64,000 nt of DNA. Origin: Capnocytophaga sp. oral taxon 863 str. F0517. Its GTDB lineage: Bacteria > Bacteroidota > Bacteroidia > Flavobacteriales > Flavobacteriaceae. Positions 44,503 through 53,004 of the stretch are shown piece after piece; within the stretch, counting starts at the first letter, position 1, and every line of letters begins with the position of its first letter. Under the pieces are notes generated by a model. It saw only the letters and a list, made by a program, of their open reading frames with translations, was not told the DNA's origin and searched no databases. The translations under genes were made by a program, and so were the position numbers. Where the stretch lies: the NCBI RefSeq assembly GCF_000466425.1, contig NZ_KE992155.1:1-64000 (forward strand). Direction: 5' to 3'.

Positions 44503-47500
44503 TTATGACCTTATCTTAATTCCTTTGGTTGTAAGGTCGTCTATTCCTCTTTTCACTCCTGCCATATCCTTTTTCATTCCTGATATATCATCTTTTACTT
44601 GGTGGAGTTGGTATGTATTGGTGTCTATGTTTGCAAGGTGTCTTAATTGCCTTTCTGAAAGGCTCACTAAAGATTGATGCATTTCCTTTATGCTATCAAC
44701 CGTTTGCTTCTCTAAAGCTGTCATAAGTGTAAAACGCCCATTGAGTTCTACTCCCGTGTCTTGGCTCATATGTATAAATCCTTTTTCTGCTGCCCTACGT
44801 TGCTCATCAAGAAAGCCAAAACCATTAGCCTTGGCCATCTCATTCCATTGTCGAGTGAAAGTCTCCATTTCACTTACCTTGCTTTTCATTGTATTTCCAA
44901 AGTTAGAGACCAATTCAGATGATCGCCTTGCGAAATCTTCACTATTATCAGACTCCTTCCCTGCTTTAAGTATCTTATCTTGCAGCTCCTTAAAAGGCTT
45001 TGATACAAATTGTTCAAACATAAGTTGTTTACCCAACTTTCCTATAACGCTACCTATAGTTTTTGAAAAACTTTCAAAAGCATCTTCCCCATTCTGTAAG
45101 GCATTATACACACTATCAGTTATAGCATTTCCCAACTCTCCAAATGTATTCTTTACATATTCCTCGAACTTCTTTTGTGATTCTTGTGCTCTATCGTATT
45201 GATCAATAATATCTTGTAAAGCTTGCTTCCCACTACCCCCAAACTCTCTATTATTTACAATACTCTTAGCTAATTCTGCATTAAATTCACCATTAGCTTT
45301 TATCAGTTCAGGATAAACATCTGTAATTCCTTTCCAAACAGTATGAGATTTTTTCCACCACAAAGCCCCAGTTGTATAGCTTCCATCTGCAATCTTTATT
45401 TTTTCAAGATTACTCTGTTTCGCCTCTAATTCTAATATATTCTTATGCCAATTACTATTAAAAAAAGGCGTAGAATTATTCTTTAGATATTCTCTTCGCT
45501 CTTTAGTAAGGCCGCTTTTTGTATTTTTTTTGAACTCTTTCCATTGTTCTTGGTATATTTTTAAATAGTCCAAAGCATTGGCTATTTCCTTGGTACCAAA
45601 AGCCGAAGTGTTTTCTTTATGCAACATTCTTTCTTCCCAAAGAAGTCGATTATACTCACTTTGTTGATTTAGTTTGGATGTTGCAATTTCCTGCAATTTC
45701 TTTTCATGTTCCATACGTGCCTTGGCGGCAATCTCAAACCCAGATGATAATAGCCCTGCAACAGCCCCTATAATCATCCCTGTTTTAGCGCTTTTCCCAA
45801 GGCTTTTAAATACCTCACCCATTTGCATGGCATTTTCTACAGCATTTCCTATAAGGCTCTGTATCTCGGCTATCTTAGCAGAGAAATCCCCTAAATCCAC
45901 TACATTCAATTCAGAGACAAAGTTATACAAGGTCTTCACGGTTCCTGCTGCTTTTAGCACACTTCCTTTGAGCTTTTCAAAAGCAGCTGCTTTATCAGTA
46001 TCCTTTCCTTCTTTTATTGCCTTCATGAACTCCTTGAAATCTTCGGCTAAGGCTGAAAATACCGGTCTTATTTCCCTGGCTTTCCCTTTGGCATTCTCCA
46101 GTCCTTGAGAAATAGCATGAAGGGTCTCCGGACCAACATTGCCCAAATCTTTCATCTTCTGATAGAGTACTTCGGCATCGGCAATAAGGCTATCCAAGTC
46201 ACTCAAATTCATATTGGATAGGTCGCCAAATAGGTTAGAGATAGTGGTTCCTGCCTCTCGGCTCTCGGTTTCTAACTTGAATAATTCATCATTCTTTAGT
46301 TTTTCCAATTCTTTGAGCGCCTTTTTAAGCTGTTTTACCCTCTCATTGTATATTCCATCTACATTCTCGGCTTCTATCTTTGCGATTTCACTCAAAAGTG
46401 TTTTCTTATCCTCCTGAAACTTGAGCTCTATATCCCTTCTTTTCTCATCATAGCCTTTGTATTTCTCCAACATTGATTTTATAAGGCTCTCCTCTTGTTG
46501 CTGTTTGAGGTGGCTATTTTGCTTATTAGCTATGATCTCATTTTCATTGATAGCCTTCAATCGAGTATTATAGGTGTCGCTACTCATTGACCCCTTACTA
46601 TCGACACGTTCCTTTTCCAAGGCACGACGAGCGTCCTCACCTCCACGACGAATAGCCTCCGCTTTTTCATCATAATAATAACGTACCAGGGCTAATTCCT
46701 TTTCATAGCCTTCCTGCATTTGTTCGATATTCGCTTTCTGCTGGGCTAATTCGTTATCTATGGCAAGTCGTGTAGTCTGTAATAGGTGCGCTTCTTGGTC
46801 AAAAATAGGGTGTTCGGATTTGGCGGCTTTAGTGGTTTTTGATTTTAAGTCGTCTCCAGTTAGTCCCTTATACTCCTTTTTCTTTGCCTCTAAAGTGGAT
46901 CTTTTTTCTTCTAATTCTTTTTGAATTTTATCTGATACATTTGTGCTGTTTTTATTCCTATTTTCTATGGTTTTTATTTGCTTTTCTAAGGCTAATATCT
47001 CCTTTCTAAGGACAACTACATTTGTTGTTTTTTCCTTTTCCTTCTCTATCATTTTTATATGATCATTATAGGCTTGATTAAAGCGACCTAAGTCTTCATA
47101 CGAATAGTTTAGAAATGGATTATCCTCATTTATAAGTCTAAATTGTCCTTTTGTACTTACGTCTTTCTTTCTGTTGAATGCTTCGTTTATCTTACGCTTT
47201 GTTTCTTCCAATTGAGAAGCATTCATTCCATTAAGAGAATTGGCAAAATCATTCACTTCAAGGCCAACAACTACCTTTTCTTGTTTGCGTTTTAGTAGCC
47301 CATCTTCTTTGATTTGACTTCTTAGTCCATCAATAGTCCTTTGAATACCCAATGCTGCGGTACTATCTACCTTTTTTTGGAGTTCCTCTAATCGTTTTAT
47401 CTCGGCTTCTTTTGCTTTAATGCCTTTTTCTGTTTTAACGACAGCATCACGAGACATATTTTCATCCATTGCGGCAAATTCACCATTGACATCTTTTAGA

Positions 47501-48822
47501 GCCTTGGCCATGTTTCTCAACAAGTCATTCAATGAGGTATATTGGTCAAAAACTCCTTTCATGGTGCTTTTGAGAGTCAAAAAAGCTGTATTTCTCTGCT
47601 CCCAAGTCTTGGTCTCATCTTGTACAACAGAGATTAAATCGTTTATTTTGCTCTTCTGTTTGTCAATAATACCCGCTTGCTCCTCACGCAATTTGTTATG
47701 CCGTTCGGTGGCCCTTGTGTTTGCATCGGTACTATCTCTCAAAATGAAATAAGCACTTACCAATCCCATAGCTGCTGTTGCTACCAGTACATAAGGATTG
47801 GAAAGCATGGTTGCATTAAGGAGTTTTTGAGCTTTCTCTAATAACAAAAGCCCTTTATATTGGGCAAGTTGAGCGATAGTCCATCCCTTTGTAACTTCAG
47901 CATTAACAGCAACAACGGCACTATTTACAAGAATTGCGGTCCTGTACGTTCCATAGGTAGCTATAAGCCCCGCTATTACCTTACCCAAGGTTTGGTAATT
48001 CTCAACCAAGAAAGCTACGCTTGAGATAGCCCCCGAAGCGATTCCCTCGGTAGCCTTGCCTATCTCGTTGAGCATATTATCAAAGTTATCTTCCAAGTTG
48101 GACAGCTGACCGCTTAGGGTCTTACTCTGCTCTGCCATTAGGTTGTAGAATAGTCCGCCCTCGTCTGTCATACCCTTGATAACGGCTTGTACTTCAGCAA
48201 AGCCTATTTTCCCTGCTGAAACCATGTCTTTGATTTCGGTTTCACTCTTACCTACGACCTTACTAAGCTCGGCAATGATAGGAATACCTGCATTCATGAA
48301 CTGATAGAGATCATTCGTCATTAACTTGCCTTGCGCTTTGACTTGCCCATATACGTGAATGAGTTGTCCCATAGGAACACCCAATCCAGCAGCTACATCA
48401 CCCATACGGCGGAGGGTCTCGGTTACTTCCTCGGCAGGAACTTGAAAAGCAAGCAAACGCTTAGCCCCCTCGGATACTTCTTGTAGTCCGAAAGGGGTTT
48501 TAGCTGCCAAATCAGTCATTTGTGCCATTAGCTCGTTAGCTTTCTCCTTGCTCTTGAGCATAGTGCCAAAGGCAATTTCAAGCTGTTGAAACTGGGAGCG
48601 GACAGCTATAATCTTTTGGGAAAACTCATAGGCTTTTGAGATGGTAAAGAATGCCATTGCCCCTTTGGCGAGGTTATTAATAGACTGTTGGAGCTTATCA
48701 GTCTCTTTTTGGGAGCTTTGCATGGAGTCTTTCATGAGCTTTTCCATGTCTTTTAGCCCTTCTTCTAACTTCTCAAGGCGCAAACGGGCTTCAAAATCTA
48801 AACTTCCGTTATCGTTGTTCAT
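44503..48822 (-). CDS. Tail tape measure protein
   Basis: This 1439-residue protein sets tail length and is injected with the DNA. The N-terminal about 260 residues carry the tape-measure domain (QLEIAFGTMLKSKEKANELM, then TPFGLQEVSEGAKRLLAF and KTLSGQLSNLEDNFDNMLNE). Hydrophobic segments follow near residues 280-365. Then come long coiled coils rich in Glu and Lys (about 375-910), a membrane-like segment near 1045 (TGMIIGAVAGLLSSGFEIA), and a helical C-terminus. From the general rule of about 0.15 nm per residue, the tail would be near 210 nm. It is the last gene of the late operon in this window. Confidence 0.95.
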   Translation of the reverse strand: MNNDNGSLDFEARLRLEKLEEGLKDMEKLMKDSMQSSQKETDKLQQSINNLAKGAMAFFTISKAYEFSQKIIAVRSQFQQLEIAFGTMLKSKEKANELMAQMTDLAAKTPFGLQEVSEGAKRLLAFQVPAEEVTETLRRMGDVAAGLGVPMGQLIHVYGQVKAQGKLMTNDLYQFMNAGIPIIAELSKVVGKSETEIKDMVSAGKIGFAEVQAVIKGMTDEGGLFYNLMAEQSKTLSGQLSNLEDNFDNMLNEIGKATEGIASGAISSVAFLVENYQTLGKVIAGLIATYGTYRTAILVNSAVVAVNAEVTKGWTIAQLAQYKGLLLLEKAQKLLNATMLSNPYVLVATAAMGLVSAYFILRDSTDANTRATERHNKLREEQAGIIDKQKSKINDLISVVQDETKTWEQRNTAFLTLKSTMKGVFDQYTSLNDLLRNMAKALKDVNGEFAAMDENMSRDAVVKTEKGIKAKEAEIKRLEELQKKVDSTAALGIQRTIDGLRSQIKEDGLLKRKQEKVVVGLEVNDFANSLNGMNASQLEETKRKINEAFNRKKDVSTKGQFRLINEDNPFLNYSYEDLGRFNQAYNDHIKMIEKEKEKTTNVVVLRKEILALEKQIKTIENRNKNSTNVSDKIQKELEEKRSTLEAKKKEYKGLTGDDLKSKTTKAAKSEHPIFDQEAHLLQTTRLAIDNELAQQKANIEQMQEGYEKELALVRYYYDEKAEAIRRGGEDARRALEKERVDSKGSMSSDTYNTRLKAINENEIIANKQNSHLKQQQEESLIKSMLEKYKGYDEKRRDIELKFQEDKKTLLSEIAKIEAENVDGIYNERVKQLKKALKELEKLKNDELFKLETESREAGTTISNLFGDLSNMNLSDLDSLIADAEVLYQKMKDLGNVGPETLHAISQGLENAKGKAREIRPVFSALAEDFKEFMKAIKEGKDTDKAAAFEKLKGSVLKAAGTVKTLYNFVSELNVVDLGDFSAKIAEIQSLIGNAVENAMQMGEVFKSLGKSAKTGMIIGAVAGLLSSGFEIAAKARMEHEKKLQEIATSKLNQQSEYNRLLWEERMLHKENTSAFGTKEIANALDYLKIYQEQWKEFKKNTKSGLTKERREYLKNNSTPFFNSNWHKNILELEAKQSNLEKIKIADGSYTTGALWWKKSHTVWKGITDVYPELIKANGEFNAELAKSIVNNREFGGSGKQALQDIIDQYDRAQESQKKFEEYVKNTFGELGNAITDSVYNALQNGEDAFESFSKTIGSVIGKLGKQLMFEQFVSKPFKELQDKILKAGKESDNSEDFARRSSELVSNFGNTMKSKVSEMETFTRQWNEMAKANGFGFLDEQRRAAEKGFIHMSQDTGVELNGRFTLMTALEKQTVDSIKEMHQSLVSLSERQLRHLANIDTNTYQLHQVKDDISGMKKDMAGVKRGIDDLTTKGIKIRS

Positions 48823-48844
48823 AATAATCTATGTTTTAAAATGT

Positions 48845-48871
48845 AAAAAAACGCCCCATTGCTGAGGCGTT
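48845..48871 (-). terminator. Hairpin terminator between spanin and tape measure genes
   Basis: On the minus strand AACGCC and GGCGTT pair around a 10-base loop and are followed by a run of T. It lies after the spanin stop and 23 or more bases before the tape-measure ATG. Confidence 0.7.
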
Positions 48872-48880
48872 GCACGCTAA

Positions 48881-49390
48881 TCAGCGTTTGAACCTAATAA
48901 ATATTAACAATCCTAATAGTAATGTGCTTGCTATAAGCCACCAAGGTAGGGCGCTAACTTGTTTTTGTGATTTTGTGGTTTGTCGATGCTCATGTACGAT
49001 GGTGGCTTGTTGTTGGCTTGTGGTAGTGCTTTCTTGTATAATTGTATCCTCTTGGGTAAGGGCTTGGTTATTGTTCTGATTTATATGTATAGTCGCCTTA
49101 CCCCCTCTTATAACGAGGGCTTCATTTGGGCCGTCTCTCATACGAGTAAAATAGAGATCTTTGGAATTACCCATTTCGTCTTTGTCACTCTCAAGGGTGA
49201 TTTCATAGGATTGGGATTGCTGAAGCTCAAAAGTGCTTACCTTTTGGGACTTTTCTACGTGTGAGGAGCTGTCTTTTACCTCCTTTCTTTCGCTCCGCTG
49301 CTCTTCTCTGTGCTCGGTTCGGCTTGATTTCTTGCTTTTGCAACCAATCAGCAACAAAAGGGCTAATAGTAAATACAAAATCTTTCTCAT
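48881..49390 (-). CDS. Putative unimolecular spanin (lysis lipoprotein with C-terminal TM helix)
   Basis: This 169-residue protein has a lipoprotein signal peptide (LLALLLLIGC, Cys 17), a long polar, Gln/Ser/Glu-rich periplasmic stretch, and a single C-terminal transmembrane helix (about 148-166, PWWLIASTLLLGLLIFI) ending in basic residues. One polypeptide anchored in the outer membrane at its N-terminus and in the inner membrane at its C-terminus is the definition of a u-spanin, known from phage T1. Its place directly after holin and endolysin genes supports a role in outer-membrane disruption. No sequence homology to T1 gp11 is claimed. Confidence 0.75.
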   Translation of the reverse strand: MRKILYLLLALLLLIGCKSKKSSRTEHREEQRSERKEVKDSSSHVEKSQKVSTFELQQSQSYEITLESDKDEMGNSKDLYFTRMRDGPNEALVIRGGKATIHINQNNNQALTQEDTIIQESTTTSQQQATIVHEHRQTTKSQKQVSALPWWLIASTLLLGLLIFIRFKR

Positions 49391-49396
49391 ACATAA

Positions 49397-49906
49397 CTAT
49401 TTTACTTTTTCAATTTCTTTAATGAGTTCTTTGAGGCTCTCAGCATAGTTAGGAGCAGTGGCATAACCTGCCTTTGCTACTTCCTCGGCAAACTTGTAAG
49501 GGTTGGCTTTGACCTCCAACGCCTTGGCGTATCGCTTGTTCCTAAAAAAGAAATTAGCATGGTCTGTGAAACACTCCTCAGGGCTGTCATACTTCATAAA
49601 CCAATCTCGTACGATATACAGGTATTTGCCGTCTGTACGTTTGGTGATACTAATCACTTCAGGGAATTTGCTATTTTCGTTAGGAGTAGTGAGTACCTCT
49701 GTAGTTCTTAGGAGTTGCTTTTTCTCTTTAGGTGTGCTCTTTAGGGCTTTTACCCCAAAAAACATATTCCCAGGGACACTCTTACCCCAACCGCTCTCTA
49801 ACCCTGCTTGTGCCAAAATAAAGAGGGCGGATATACCTGTCTTTATCTCTGTGTCAAGTGCGAAATGCTTATACTTCTTGATAAATTCAATCTGTGTTTG
49901 GTTCAT
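49397..49906 (-). CDS. Endolysin, glucosaminidase (GH73) type
   Basis: This 169-residue FlgJ-like N-acetylglucosaminidase domain hydrolyses peptidoglycan glycan strands at the end of infection. The catalytic Glu 37 is in LAQAGLESGWGKS, followed by NMFFGVKA and, later, the family motif YDSPEECFTDHANFFF with Tyr and His. There is no signal peptide, so release through the holin encoded just upstream is expected. The start overlaps the holin gene by 20 bases, and the spanin gene follows 6 bases after the stop. Confidence 0.92.
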   Translation of the reverse strand: MNQTQIEFIKKYKHFALDTEIKTGISALFILAQAGLESGWGKSVPGNMFFGVKALKSTPKEKKQLLRTTEVLTTPNENSKFPEVISITKRTDGKYLYIVRDWFMKYDSPEECFTDHANFFFRNKRYAKALEVKANPYKFAEEVAKAGYATAPNYAESLKELIKEIEKVK

Positions 49907-50369
49907 GGTCTTCTGTTTTAGGATTGTCGTTTTCTTTCATATAGTCGGATATAGCCTTAACTACGACTTCTAAATTGTCTCTATTGACTACAATTTTACT
50001 AATGGTTTGCCCTGCTTGGTCTAATCTCACCTTGTCTTCAGCTTTCTCATATATACTTTTGACCTCGATAAGGCAAAGGGCTATAGCGCCTATAAGGGTG
50101 ATAAAAGGAAATAGCCATAGGGAATATTGGTAGTAGGCTTCCAAATACCAAATCGTACTCATCTGCATACAATCCACTATTGAGAGGGCAATCAGTACAT
50201 TGTAATACTGGGCGAGCTTGCTCACGGTGCGCTTATAGCCGTAGGAAGTACGCATAACTCCCATTCGATGCGCCTTGCGAACACCGCTCCACAAGTCCGC
50301 CAAGATCATAACAAGTACTAAAGTGTAGATACCAAAGAGTATCCATAGGGTTACAAATATTTTTTCCAT
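49887..50369 (-). CDS. Phage holin family protein
   Basis: This 160-residue protein has about three or four membrane segments (about 5-25, 57-78 and 82-103) and a charged C-terminal tail of about 55 residues. The segment VMILADLWSGVRKAHRMG with the following Arg-Thr/Lys pattern is typical of the toxin-secretion/phage-lysis holin group (phage_holin_4 type). It would time lysis by opening the inner membrane. It lies between the tail assembly chaperone and the endolysin genes. Confidence 0.8.
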   Translation of the reverse strand: MEKIFVTLWILFGIYTLVLVMILADLWSGVRKAHRMGVMRTSYGYKRTVSKLAQYYNVLIALSIVDCMQMSTIWYLEAYYQYSLWLFPFITLIGAIALCLIEVKSIYEKAEDKVRLDQAGQTISKIVVNRDNLEVVVKAISDYMKENDNPKTEDHEPNTD

Positions 50370-50378
50370 TGAATAGTT

Positions 50379-50657
50379 TTAAGATTGATTGATTAATTTG
50401 TCTAATTCCTCGTTGTAGTCAGGGCTTTTATCAGTTACCACCTTGCCTTTGTCCTTGTCATCACTGTAGGAATATTCAGGGATTACGCTATTGTAAAGAA
50501 GCAAATTAGCAAAGGATATTTCATACAAAGCCTCATGGATACTTACATTAGGATATTGTTTCAAAAACCCACCGACTATCGCCCAGAGGCTGTCGTTTCG
50601 CTCACTTTCCTTGTCGGTTTGAGCAGATTGGCTTCGTTTAGGAAAGTGATAAGCATA
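50379..50657 (-). CDS. Frameshift extension of the tail assembly chaperone (GT-type)
   Basis: Minus-strand codons from 50657 to 50379 stay open in the -1 frame relative to the upstream chaperone gene, giving a 92-residue extension. It contains SERNDSLWAIVGGFLKQYPN and ends EELDKLINQS. Reading from a TTG at 50564 would give only the last 61 residues and cut off a segment that looks like real protein. I therefore read this as the T part of a G/GT pair joined at the T7 run at 50657-50663, as in phage lambda and many siphoviruses. The fused product would be about 228 residues. Confidence 0.7.
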   Translation of the reverse strand, partial: YAYHFPKRSQSAQTDKESERNDSLWAIVGGFLKQYPNVSIHEALYEISFANLLLYNSVIPEYSYSDDKDKGKVVTDKSPDYNEELDKLINQS

Positions 50658-51064
50658 AAAAAATCGGTAGTCTGCATTTTTCCGAGTAGCTGAATGAATA
50701 ATATCCCTGCTTCTTGAATACTCATTTGGTGGAGGATCTTATCAGTAAGCCTCTTTATTTGGCGTTCTTTGGGGTGTAGCCACTCCTTAAATCGTTTCCA
50801 AAGGGTAGGCTTTGGGTGTGATGCTCCAAGTATCATCAGGGCTAAGGCACGGGCAACATGTTTGCCGTGGGTAGCTTTCTGAAAGGCCTCGCCTACGGTC
50901 TTTTCTCGGTTGAGTTCCTCCATGGGTATATGGGCTATCTCTTGAGATACGAGTATCAGTGTGCCGAGGGTGGGTTGTGGTACTTGGTACTTTATCCCTG
51001 CTATGGTTACCTCTTCGGCTTGTTGCAATAGGGTTTGTGCTGTTTTTTGTTGAATATTGTCCAT
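50576..51064 (-). CDS. Tail assembly chaperone (G-type)
   Basis: This 162-residue cytosolic protein is encoded right after the tail tube gene, the usual place for the tape-measure chaperone. It is helical, with IKYQVPQPTLGTLILVSQEIA near the N-terminus and a basic C-terminus. A T7 homopolymer in frame as GAT TTT TTT ATG (bases 50657-50663) is a canonical X-XXY-YYZ slippery heptamer near its end, with an open -1 frame behind it. No firm family match, so the call rests on position, size and the slippery site. Confidence 0.75.
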   Translation of the reverse strand: MDNIQQKTAQTLLQQAEEVTIAGIKYQVPQPTLGTLILVSQEIAHIPMEELNREKTVGEAFQKATHGKHVARALALMILGASHPKPTLWKRFKEWLHPKERQIKRLTDKILHQMSIQEAGILFIQLLGKMQTTDFFMLITFLNEANLLKPTRKVSETTASGR

Positions 51065-51087
51065 CTTTTTAGTGATTAACGATTAAT

Positions 51088-51128
51088 GATTAGTGATTAA
51101 TGCTCAAACTAAGCACTAACCACTAATC
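51088..51128. repeat. Intergenic hairpin between tail tube and chaperone genes
   Basis: GATTAGTGATTAATGCT (51088-51104) pairs with AGCACTAACCACTAATC (51112-51128) with two mismatches, loop 7 bases. There is no T run on either side, so an RNA-processing or attenuator role is as likely as termination. Confidence 0.65.
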
Positions 51129-51134
51129 AATGAA

Positions 51135-51584
51135 TTAATTGTACTGCTTGAGCATTTTCCCTGTCTTTGGTTTCAGAGCGGTAAAGGTGTATTTTATCTT
51201 ACCTCCGTTCTCGCTATCCCAAGTCCTTACTACGGACACGCTGGCACGGTCTATGATAAAGCCTTTGGCACTGGTGTTTTCAGGGGTAAGGCGTACCGCG
51301 TACTGGTCAAGGACAATCCCGTCATTGTCGGGAATAGGAGCGGTTAGGTCGTCCGTCTCATAGATTTCAAATTCCAGCTTGTATTTGCTGACATTCTTAC
51401 GAGTGGCGATCACCTCGCCGCCCTCTACTTTGGCTTCCTTGCTCTCTCCTTCTTCAGTTTCCAATTTGGTAGTGTTTTCCACTGGGGTAGGGAAAGCCTT
51501 CCAAACGGGTGTACTGGGCAAGTCGCCGTTTTCCAATTTTACATATTCTATTCCTGGTTTTCCCCAGCTTAAAATGTTTGCCAT
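51135..51584 (-). CDS. Major tail tube protein
   Basis: This 149-residue protein begins ANILSWGKPGIEYVKLENGD and has alternating strand patterns (VSKYKLEFEIYETDD, AVRLTPENTSAKGFI, KIKYTFTALKPKTG) like siphovirus tail tube proteins, which stack as hexameric rings. Its place between the tail terminator and chaperone genes fits. It should be one of the most abundant virion proteins. Confidence 0.8.
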   Translation of the reverse strand: MANILSWGKPGIEYVKLENGDLPSTPVWKAFPTPVENTTKLETEEGESKEAKVEGGEVIATRKNVSKYKLEFEIYETDDLTAPIPDNDGIVLDQYAVRLTPENTSAKGFIIDRASVSVVRTWDSENGGKIKYTFTALKPKTGKMLKQYN

Positions 51585-51596
51585 GTTTTAAGTGTT

Positions 51597-51998
51597 TTAA
51601 TAGTTACTAAATCTTTTGTATCTGAGGGTGACATTAACCAAGGTTTGATTATCGTCTTCCTCAAAGCTATGAATGGTTTGTTCCTGATAAAAGCGATATT
51701 CATCAGTGATACGAGTTACTAAGCCACAGATAAAGGCTTCTATCTCCAAAATACGAGCAATGTTTTTTATTTTTTTCTGTGATCCTGCATTGATTTTAGG
51801 CACATAGAAGTTAATATTAACCTTTCCTTCTTGTATATCCTTATCAAGGCCTGTGAGAAAGCCTATAACACAATCCTCCTCAAAAGAGTTGTGTGGGCGG
51901 GTACCTTGCAAATACACTCCTCCACGGACAAAAGCGCCTATCTCGGTTTGGAAGGTGTCAAAGACATCCTTTTCTATCTGTGTGCCTCCTTTTTTCAT
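51597..51998 (-). CDS. Putative tail terminator protein
   Basis: This 133-residue protein with TEIGAFVRGGVYLQGTRPHN and VNINFYVPKINAGSQKK lies between the gp10-like gene and the tail tube gene, the usual position of the tail terminator/joining protein. The fold prediction rests on position and size only. It overlaps the upstream gene by 4 bases. Confidence 0.6.
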   Translation of the reverse strand: MKKGGTQIEKDVFDTFQTEIGAFVRGGVYLQGTRPHNSFEEDCVIGFLTGLDKDIQEGKVNINFYVPKINAGSQKKIKNIARILEIEAFICGLVTRITDEYRFYQEQTIHSFEEDDNQTLVNVTLRYKRFSNY

Positions 51999-52378
51999 GA
52001 TCCATAGAGTTGTTTTAAGATGTTTTCAGCCATAAGCTCGGCACTGGAAAGCACATTATAGCCTTTAGCTTCTACATAGGCAGCGTAATTCATTCCTGCT
52101 ACCACAATCAGCACCAAGCCTTTGGGATATTTGGCTTTGATTTTCTCAATCTGTTCTTTGTTATGTTTATTTATATTCCCTTGAGATTGTACCACGCCGT
52201 CCAATAGCACCACATAAGCTACGGAGCTTCTAAGGTTACCCGTCCTATCGGTATAGGAGCCATTATCTCTGGATTCAGTGATACAGCGTTCGCCTACCTC
52301 TATAAATTTTTGAGTGGCTGCCTTGATATACTGCTCCTTGATTCTGTCAAAGGCAATGTTTAGCTTTCCTTCTATCAT
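51995..52378 (-). CDS. HK97 gp10-like head-tail completion protein
   Basis: This 127-residue protein has the layout of HK97 gp10-like proteins: an N-terminal amphipathic helix (KLNIAFDRIKEQYIKAATQ), a DRTGNLRSSVAYVV segment (near residue 45) and GMNYAAYVEAKGYNVLSSAE near residue 95. The Thr-Gly-x-Leu-Arg-x-Ser motif followed by a Tyr-Ala-x-x-Val-Glu motif is characteristic of that group. It starts within the stop codon of the preceding gene. Confidence 0.75.
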   Translation of the reverse strand: MIEGKLNIAFDRIKEQYIKAATQKFIEVGERCITESRDNGSYTDRTGNLRSSVAYVVLLDGVVQSQGNINKHNKEQIEKIKAKYPKGLVLIVVAGMNYAAYVEAKGYNVLSSAELMAENILKQLYGS

Positions 52379-52698
52379 TATACCATGATTTTAGTTCGTC
52401 CTACCCTATCGGCATGCTCTATGCTCTGCACTTCAAATTCGCCTAATTGCTCTCCTTTGCCGCTTATAAGCCGTACCCTTTTGGCATTGAAAATATGTAG
52501 CCCATAGTCAAACCATACTGTATAGCTGCTTTGGGTAAAAGTACTATCCTTGAAAGTACCCCGCTGATTATAGGTATTGGCCACAATATGACAAGGAATA
52601 GGATCCTCCCATTGAAGGGTAGCCTCTTGAGGAATACCTCCTACCAAGCCGCCGCCTGTGGTGGTCTGTATCTGCAATGTGCCATTGTCTAATATCAT
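52378..52698 (-). CDS. Putative head-tail connector / stopper protein
   Basis: This 106-residue protein with many short strands (TLQWEDPIPCHIVANTYNQR, YTVWFDYGLHIFNAKRVRLI) sits where the head-tail stopper is usually encoded. No firm family. Four-base ATGA overlap with the gene upstream and a one-base overlap downstream indicate translational coupling. Confidence 0.55.
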   Translation of the reverse strand: MILDNGTLQIQTTTGGGLVGGIPQEATLQWEDPIPCHIVANTYNQRGTFKDSTFTQSSYTVWFDYGLHIFNAKRVRLISGKGEQLGEFEVQSIEHADRVGRTKIMV

Positions 52699-53003
52699 CG
52701 GAATATGACTTTAGGTTTCTTACTCAGTTCGTCCTTGAGACCTAACCGCTTACACTCATTGCTGTAGAAAGCAATTATATCGTCTTTGCTGGCCCTTGCG
52801 AGGCTGGTTCCTCCTTCTGATATAGAACTGGGACGTAAGAGGATTTGTGGAATAAAGCGGATAAAGGCTATATACAAGTTTCTTTGCTCCTCTGCGGTGG
52901 CTTCACCTGACAAATCAGGAATACCTAAGTCTAAAAGGTCTGCCTCAGTGAGAGAAAGCCCCAATGAGGCAAACCTTTGACGGAAATAATCCTTTTTAGT
53001 CAT
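52695..53003 (-). CDS. Putative head-tail adaptor (DNA packaging-like) protein
   Basis: This is a small, helical 102-residue protein (TKKDYFRQRFASLGLSLTEA, EEQRNLYIAFIRFIPQILL) encoded directly after the capsid gene. It has the size and helical character of gp6-like adaptors that bind the portal. The call is by position. Confidence 0.6.
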   Translation of the reverse strand: MTKKDYFRQRFASLGLSLTEADLLDLGIPDLSGEATAEEQRNLYIAFIRFIPQILLRPSSISEGGTSLARASKDDIIAFYSNECKRLGLKDELSKKPKVIFR

Positions 53004-53004
53004 A

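Noticed and set aside
44690..46108. Frames of 140-170 codons antisense to the tape measure gene
   Set aside because: They are rich in Ser, Phe and Leu as expected for the complement of a Lys/Glu-rich coiled-coil gene, with no independent signals.
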